64,000 nt of DNA from Dryomyza anilis (taxonomy: Eukaryota; Arthropoda; Insecta; Diptera; Dryomyzidae), in the NCBI GenBank assembly GCA_951804985.1, contig OX638131.1, positions 40,800,044-40,864,043 on the forward strand, given 5' to 3'. Made by a program: the position numbers and the translations under genes. The notes beneath the pieces are model-generated. The model searched no databases and was not told the origin of the DNA. It was given only the letters and a program-made list of their open reading frames with translations. This document shows, in pieces, positions 58,101 to 64,000 of the stretch (position 1 is its first letter; every line of letters starts with the position of its first letter).

Positions 58101-61100
58101 TTTTATATTGAAGAAAGATTCATTACCATGTTACCCTTTATTTGAAATGACCGGAATACCGGTTCGATATCGGGTTTTGTATTAATGTTACTTTTTGTCC
58201 CCTATTTTTAATATATTGCACAAAAAATTAATTATATTCCCTTACAAGACCTAGAGATCAATAACGTAATAAAATATTAAAATAGAAAAATAAATAGGTA
58301 AACATTTTTTATTTTTATTAAAAGAAAATGTTTGTACTTCTGATTTTATATTACAATGGAATTGTACAAAAATGGTTGGGGGCGTACTTGCGTACTTTTG
58401 ATATTGAAATTACACTGAAAAAGTACAATTGTATTGTAAAAATCATCACTGAATTATATATTTTCGTACTGTAGAATATTTCAGTATTCGTTTGGAAACT
58501 AAAACTTTAAAAAAAAAACTGTTTATTTTAATTGTGAGAAAAAATGCAAATGTGTGCAATAAATATTTACAATTCATCGTAAAAATCGTATTAATTTTAG
58601 AGAACCATTTAAATATTCAAATAAAAATATCACTATCAGTACAATAGAATTTGCAATAATATAAAGTGTTCTTATCACTTTTTTAAAATTTATTAGCTTA
58701 GGTAATGTTTTGCTAGTATACAAATTTTAATTGATATATGTAGAATAACACCACGTGTTTAGTAAATTGCATACTAATAATGATCAGAACAGTATTATAT
58801 TAATTATTTTACTTACCACCGGATTAAGAATGGTGCCCAGTAGTATGCCTAATCCATCCGCACATATTGTGACTACAACTGCGGTGAGCATGAACTTCAC
58901 AAAACGTTCGATTTCGAAAGGTTGATCCGTCATTAAGTACGCAATTGTTATATATGTACTTGAGAAAATAATCTATGAAATATAAATTTAAATTTAGTTT
59001 CTGTGATGAAAATGAGCTAAGTTATCGCTATTGGTGTAGTCATTATTATGGTCAAGATTAAGGTAATATTTTAATAATATGTTTTCAAGAAAATCATAAT
59101 TTCTACCAAGTTTAGGTTTAATACTGATATAATAAATAATAATACACAGAAAAAAATCGTAAATATAGCCAAAAAGGTACATCAGCACAATCAAATTCTT
59201 GCTAAAACTGCGCCGACTAAATTATTAATTGTATTAGCGTACATATTCATCATATTAGCAATCGCATTTGCTGGCAACAGCTATGTGTATTCGCGTACCG
59301 CGTTGATGTTATAGCAGTGGGTGGTCGCTATAACAGTGCGTGGTGTGTGTTCGTGTACTCGCTTACAGCGCTGGTGATTCGTGAAATTGGTGGAATTCGC
59401 TTAGAATTAGAATTTTTAGTTGCCGGTTGGCGCGCAAATTTGGTTAATTTCAAAAGAAACGTTTATAGAGTTTGATCATACTCTATTGGTGTCGTTGAAA
59501 ATGATGATGATGGCAATAGTTGCATATTTAATAATGCTTCATCATCAGAAAAGTATATTTGTTATATACTTTCACAAGAATTTATATTATTCTTTTTTAA
59601 TAAACTAAAAAAGAATTATAAGAATTCTGTGAAAATATAAAATGGTTTTTAAAACGTCGACCATACGAATTAAATAGTTTGCTACTTAAGCTAAGCAAGA
59701 TCATTTATTGGTATATTTTTGGACGCAAATAACATTTTCAGCGAATGTGTTTGCTCAATACATGAAAATGGCAAAAATGTCATTGCTAGACCAATGAATG
59801 GTGTACAATTAATTTTGATTGCTGTATTTACGTCGATAATTTTTTTCTGTGTAGGTGATAATTGGATAATTGTAAGTATTTGTAATTATCCAACACCTAT
59901 TAAGAGGATGAAAATCATTTTTTGAGTCGATTTAGCCATGTTCGTTTTGCTGCCTGTCGTATTTTTATTTGTAAAATATCTACTAAGTTCGACAGGATTT
60001 AGATATATTGTATCCATTGTACTCTTAAATTAATCCCTACATTTTGGGATTAATTTAGAATGCAATTCCAGCGCGCATTCCTCTGGAACTCTGAGGCCGT
60101 ATTTATACTTTAAAAATACTATAAAAATACTGGTCCAATAGCGATGACATATTTTTTATGGTTTAGCCAAAAAGTACCTCTGAGTTAGAAAATGAGCTAA
60201 ATCGTTTATCGGACACGACTATTTCTGATACAAAGCACTTATATATAACTATTTAATTCGTAAAGAATTAAAGATATACCTATAAAATTATAAAAATTCA
60301 CCTATAAATTCCGAAAATTGCCTCTTTTTTTATCCAATTGGCTAATTTTTTTAGATATGAGCAAATCCAGAAAACTTTTAACCTTCATGATATTGACATA
60401 AAGCAATGAATAAAAATGATTTGCTGTTTTTTTATATTTTTCATTTTAATTGAATATTGTTAAGAATACTTAAATTTATAAATCCCAACCATTTTTGAGT
60501 TCATAAGTTGCTCCGTCGATTTGCTACATGTGGCCAAAGTAAGAAAAACATCAGAAAAACCGATGACACGCGCACATTTTGTGTCGTTCTAATCATCACT
60601 ATTGCTATTGCTACGGTTTGCAAGATATCACTACAATTTTAATACGATCGCTTCCTAAAACCCGAATACAAAAAAAATATATATATATATATATGTTGCA
60701 TAAGTGTGCCATATCCCAACGAGGCATGATACAACTTTTGGAACGAAAACGAAAATTTCGTCTCCTTTTCAACGAGCCGCGGCTTGTTTCTAATGTATAC
60801 TTTTTTTTATCTAATTTTTAATAGAGAAGGTAAATATAAAGATTTTAAAATATGACTTGTGATTGTGCCCCTAACACCAACAAAAAAGGACGAGCTGAAA
60901 TTTTCGAAAAAAAACGTGATTGAAAAGTACTTATTTCGAAAGCACATCTACATTTCCATTTGAATATGGCTGGGCATAGGTGTGATCGGAAATTTATGCC
61001 ACGAGTTAATATAAAAATACAATGCCGCTTCAGTATTATTGATCAATCATTTTTTATTGAGAAAAAAAATTTTCAACTTATGGTGGAATCATGTTTTCTG

Positions 61101-63451
61101 ACATATTACCGATTGTGTCAAGAGTGGCTTTCAAGAAATCACTATGTGCCCCTAAGATTAAAAATACAGATGCACTTTGTTAAACCTAATATGAATTTAA
61201 GGCTTAATTGTACAAAAAATTATCATTTCATCGAAATAACTTTTTATATATCATTTTAATTTGGTCGGATTAAACTGTATTTGATACATTATGTTATATT
61301 TGATTGTCAAATAATAATTCCTTTTCATAATTTATTATATAACAGAATATATTCCTCGGTATGTGAGCTGAAAATCCAAAAAAATACAATTTTGCACCTA
61401 TTATCGAACGTGTGAGGAGCGGCTTATGAGGAATTGATGGTTTGATTTTTTTATTGCAACGTATTGTAATAGCAATGATTTTAATCTATGTCACTTGAAT
61501 GTGCCCCTAGCATCAAAAATATAGGTGCACTTAAATATTCAAAAAAATCCCAATTTCTTCAAAAAAAAATGTTCGTTATATACTTAATTATATGATATTA
61601 AACCGAAATATATTGAAACATTATGTCATAAAAATAATTTCACTTCACTTAATCAATAAATATTTTATAAATAAACAATTCTTTAAAATTTTGAATCAAT
61701 ATAGCATTACTGACCTCTATCTTTGACGGCTTTCATTAAAAGTGAAGCACGCGAACGGATTTATATTGCATAAGGGCCTATAAGCTTATATTCAAAAGCG
61801 TTAAGATGTGCCCGCGAATTTTTTTGTGAAATTTTGTCAACCCCTAAAGTTAAAGGTTTTCTGGATTCGCTCATATATTTCATTTTTATACCCTACACTA
61901 AGAGTGAAAGGGTATATTCAGTTTGGTAAATGAAACTTATAACTTAGATTACTAATATACCTACTCTGTATGTGCGAAAAAATTGGCGAGATCGGTCCAT
62001 TGTGACCTATGATCCGACCACTTATGTTCAAATACCTCATATAAAATGTACATATAAAGATCAATTTTTATCTATACGTGCTTAGGAAAACTTTGTTGGT
62101 CAAATATATATTGATATCATGCTCAAATACATGATAATAATGTTTTCCGGCGAAAAGACTTGTGGTTCACAAAAAAAAAAATCGAAATTCGGTACACCTA
62201 CCCATTTGTAAATATGGGTATCAAATGAATGGAAATTCTTCAGCGATTGAATGTTTGTAGTTATTTTCAGGATTCGTATACCCTGGTGACCTATATATCA
62301 TATTGAATGGTAACCACACATATGTGTAGGGTATTTATAGTCGGCTTAGACCGACTATAATTTTGATAATCCTAACTATCATAATTACACCTACTTTAAA
62401 ATTTCCCATGTAATCTAACCTTCCCAACTGGTTTAATTTCCCGTATATTTTCAATGTTTATTTAATGCAAAAATCAAATTTATACCACCCAATCCTAGTA
62501 CAAATTGTGATCTGAAACAGATTTTTTGTATTTTTACCAAATGCATGTTTATAATCACCCTACCAATTAAATGGACAATACGAACTTGTCATGATTATGA
62601 CTTCCCTAATAGGTAAATTTCATCTAGAGTAGAGTAGGCTTAATTTAATACAATTATAATACATACATGTACAGGCGTTGAAGTAATCAGCGTTGCTATA
62701 TAATACGTCCTCAATTTGTACCAGTTGTTAAATGTTTCCTTTTTAATAATACAGATTTCTTGAGGAACTGGAAAGGATGAAAATATGAGAAACATTATGT
62801 ATATCTTTTATGAGAATTTTAGTAATAATAGTCAATTGCGAAATACTTAATCATATTTATAAACGTATCATAATAGGAATTAGTGGCTTTAGAACTTTAT
62901 AAAAATTTCTTTTAAAGTTAGTTATTATAATTACAACTTACACCGTAAAACACCAGGCATCATAGTCGTGTACCATAAATACACACAATGTATTAATATT
63001 GAACCCATATTCGATATTTGTTTCGTCGCATTCGATCCAGAGTTTCCGAATGTAAATCCAATAACTACAGCGCACACTATATGAACAGCTAACTTTAAAT
63101 ATGTTACCGTCTGAAAAAGGTTTAAATATTTAGCGTTTTTGTTTGTGGAATATTGAAATTGAATTAAGAGTTGTACCCAGTCTCGGAAAAATTGCACATG
63201 ACATCGACCGATCAACAGCCAGAGTCGCATCCATTCGGGCGGTGGATAAACATGCTTCGAGGAGTCTAAGGGCGGTGTTACCGATTGTCGTGTACGCTTG
63301 GCCACATTTGCCTCCATCATTTTGACCATTTGCACTTCGCTGAGATTATTTTCATCCATGTCTTCTTGGTTGCAGCACCAGATTGGATTTCTGGCAGCTT
63401 CAGCCAATGCTGAAGTGTGATTACCATAATCACCATTGACACATTCCAATA
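55116..63451 (-). CDS. ABCG-family half-transporter, C-terminal membrane half (partial)
   Basis: Six coding exons on the - strand with matching phases and GT/AG sites: 63451-63177, 63110-62942, 62767-62667, 58972-58817, 55517-55309, 55251-55116; 347 complete codons to the TAA at 55116-55118. The first visible exon opens in split phase after 'ttgaacag', so the ATP-binding domain lies right of the window. Sequence: linker (LECVNGDYGNHTS, then YPPPEWMRLWLLIGRC), TM1 from TVTYLKLAVHIVCAVVIGF, GNSGSNATKQISN, TM2 near HCVYLWYTTMMPGVL, then FPQEI, KKETFNNWYKLRTYY, TM3 and TM4 around AYLMTDQPFE, NPVNGTFIG, TM5, the YFSPIRYGLE signature, an extracellular loop with Cys and Asn-linked sites, TM6 and KRKISQ. 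These are typical of insect ABCG half-transporters near ABCG1/ABCG4, which dimerise and move lipids or sterol-like substrates; the substrate here is unknown. Two introns of over 3 kb carry TEs. Confidence 0.92.
55980..56320. mobile_element. Fold-back element in ABCG intron
   Basis: The direct words 'gtctgaccgtttgttcatat' at 56048 and 56094 face an inverted copy, 'gacatatgaacaaacagtca', at 56212. The outer text 'gtaatacacgggtattaa' faces 'ttaatacctgtatattac'. No ORF. Borders are approximate. Confidence 0.45.
56870..57605 (+). pseudogene. Non-LTR retrotransposon reverse transcriptase, C-terminal fragment
   Basis: Two frames give a continuous RT/C-terminal region. The first (about 56893-57030) has VNENKTKFLVST, then KDFVYL; after a break with a TAA at about 57030 the second runs SLEIKRRITLANRCYFGLSR, LYKSLIMPVLLYGAETW, RLRWLGHVERM, GHPNLRWKDQV and a natural end AAKTDPRL. 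These are typical of the thumb and C-terminal part of LINE-type RT polyproteins (RTE/CR1-like). The start of the RT, the endonuclease and the 3' tail are missing. It lies antisense to the ABCG gene, in its last large intron. Confidence 0.75.
58040..58140 (+). pseudogene. Possible transposase N-terminus remnant
   Basis: The + strand reads VCHFMMER, a stop, then TSQQRVDFYIEE, similar to the start of a family of insect mariner-like transposases (MxxF/YTPxQRxxIIExY). It is very short and interrupted. Confidence 0.3.
58141..58816. other. ABCG intron, AT-rich
   Basis: No recognisable feature up to the exon at 58817. Confidence 0.6.
59144..59852. mobile_element. 709-bp MITE with ACACAGAAAAAA ends in ABCG intron
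   Basis: Ends ACACAGAAAAAAATCGTAAA and 'cgataatttttttctgtgt' are inverted. The core phrases 'aaaactgcgccgactaaatt' and 'agcgtacatattcatcatat' match 26457-26815. The middle 59280-59700 is unrelated. No transposase. Confidence 0.55.
59925..60330 (+). mobile_element. Degenerate DINE-1-like fragment, family B
   Basis: 'gagtcgatttagccatgttc', 'ttttatggtttagccaaaaa', 'gagctaaatcgtttatcgga' and 'taactatttaattcgtaaag' follow the family B order, with many changes. Confidence 0.45.
60860..61530 (+). repeat. Diverged repeat units with 'gtgcccctaacaccaa'
   Basis: The phrase 'tgtgcccctannatnaaaaatacag' variants appears at about 60865, 61145 and 61500, each followed by AT-rich text, implying three old units of roughly 280-355 bp. 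A 99-codon ORF across one unit has no recognisable motif and is probably chance. Confidence 0.4.
61889..62433 (+). mobile_element. DINE-1/INE-1-like element, family A, internally deleted
   Basis: Head 'taccctacactaagagtgaa', then a jump from 'ttcagtttggta' directly to 'aatgaaacttataac' (the (gtctg)n core is missing), then the same text as 4680-5153 with very few changes, including AGTCGGCTTAGACCGACT and the tail 'ccttcccaactggtt'. Confidence 0.65.
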
Positions 63452-64000
63452 CTGTTCAAAATAAATACAAATGTTAGTAAAAGTATTAAATATTTTGGGT
63501 TGCACAGTTAGGAAATGTAGAATTACTTGTAATTTTTAATTTGTTTTAATTATTGAAATTTTAAATTATAAGTGTCATAAGTAAATGTTTTTCATTTTTC
63601 AAAACCAAGAAAACTTATGTAATATAATTTAATACTAGTTTGCTTTTAAAAAAATGTATTTCTACTATTATTTTTAACAGCATTTGTAATTATTTGATTT
63701 GATTTTACTACACAAAGTATTAGAAATTCATTTTTGTTGACTGTATATATTAATTTTGTATACGTATGCACATAATGCGAATGTGAACCGGTAAAAATGA
63801 ATCTCAGGCAACTGAAAGAAACGCTTTGTAGTCAAAGACCAAGAAGGAGAAAGTAGCATGTTATTCATATGTAGTACAAAAAGCAATACTCAAATTCTCC
63901 TGATGCATTTGTGTCGTCAGTACTTATGATGATGAAGGTTGCATATTTTGCTTCCATCTTCATCACCAGAAAATATATGTGATGTACATATTTTCACAAA
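63452..64000. other. ABCG intron, right edge of window
   Basis: AT-rich. No further ABCG exon could be identified before the window ends. Confidence 0.5.

Noticed and set aside
60960..61259. 99-codon ORF as a gene
   Set aside because: It overlaps repeated 'gtgcccct' units, shows no motif, and lies within an intron of the ABCG gene.

Overview
The window is nuclear DNA from a higher fly (Diptera, Schizophora; the repeats and protein sequences look drosophilid-like). Evidence: spliced genes with GT/AG introns, AATAAA poly(A) signals, strong AT richness, an Hrs protein very close to the Drosophila one, and many dispersed repeats of the DINE-1/INE-1 (helentron) type with the familiar 'gtccgtctgtctg' core. 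There are no bacterial features.

Three protein-coding genes are supported. (1) At the left, on the + strand, are the last two coding exons of an immunoglobulin/fibronectin-III protein (3558-4046 and 7328-7545), with a large TE-filled intron on each side of the first exon. (2) On the - strand is a complete nine-coding-exon Hrs gene (52089 down to 46894, about 729 aa: VHS, FYVE, UIM, PSAP, coiled coil, Pro/Gln-rich tail, clathrin box). It encodes the ESCRT-0 subunit that sorts ubiquitinated receptors on endosomes. (3) Also on the - strand are the last six coding exons of an ABCG half-transporter (63451 down to 55116). They carry the linker and all six membrane segments; the ATP-binding half lies beyond the right edge.

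Everything else is repeat-rich intergenic or intronic DNA. From 7.7 to 34 kb lie a SINE with target-site duplications, hAT-type MITEs with clean 8-bp duplications, a dead mariner transposase, fold-back elements (one with 261-bp nearly perfect arms), minisatellites, a truncated tRNA-Glu gene and several DINE-1-like copies in both orientations. From about 35.13 to 41.80 kb is a 6.7-kb satellite array of 138-bp units (about 49 copies). It is embedded between 142-bp tandem units of what looks like a helentron-like element. From 42.8 to 46.6 kb are further MITEs and a GC-richer unexplained stretch.

The three genes have no evident functional link. The main interest is in the repeats: the satellite and its higher-order variants, nested fold-back elements, a DINE-1 copy whose end lies 16 bp from a splice acceptor, and several TIR families that I cannot name. 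All splice sites, repeat boundaries and family names were read by eye and have not been searched against a database.
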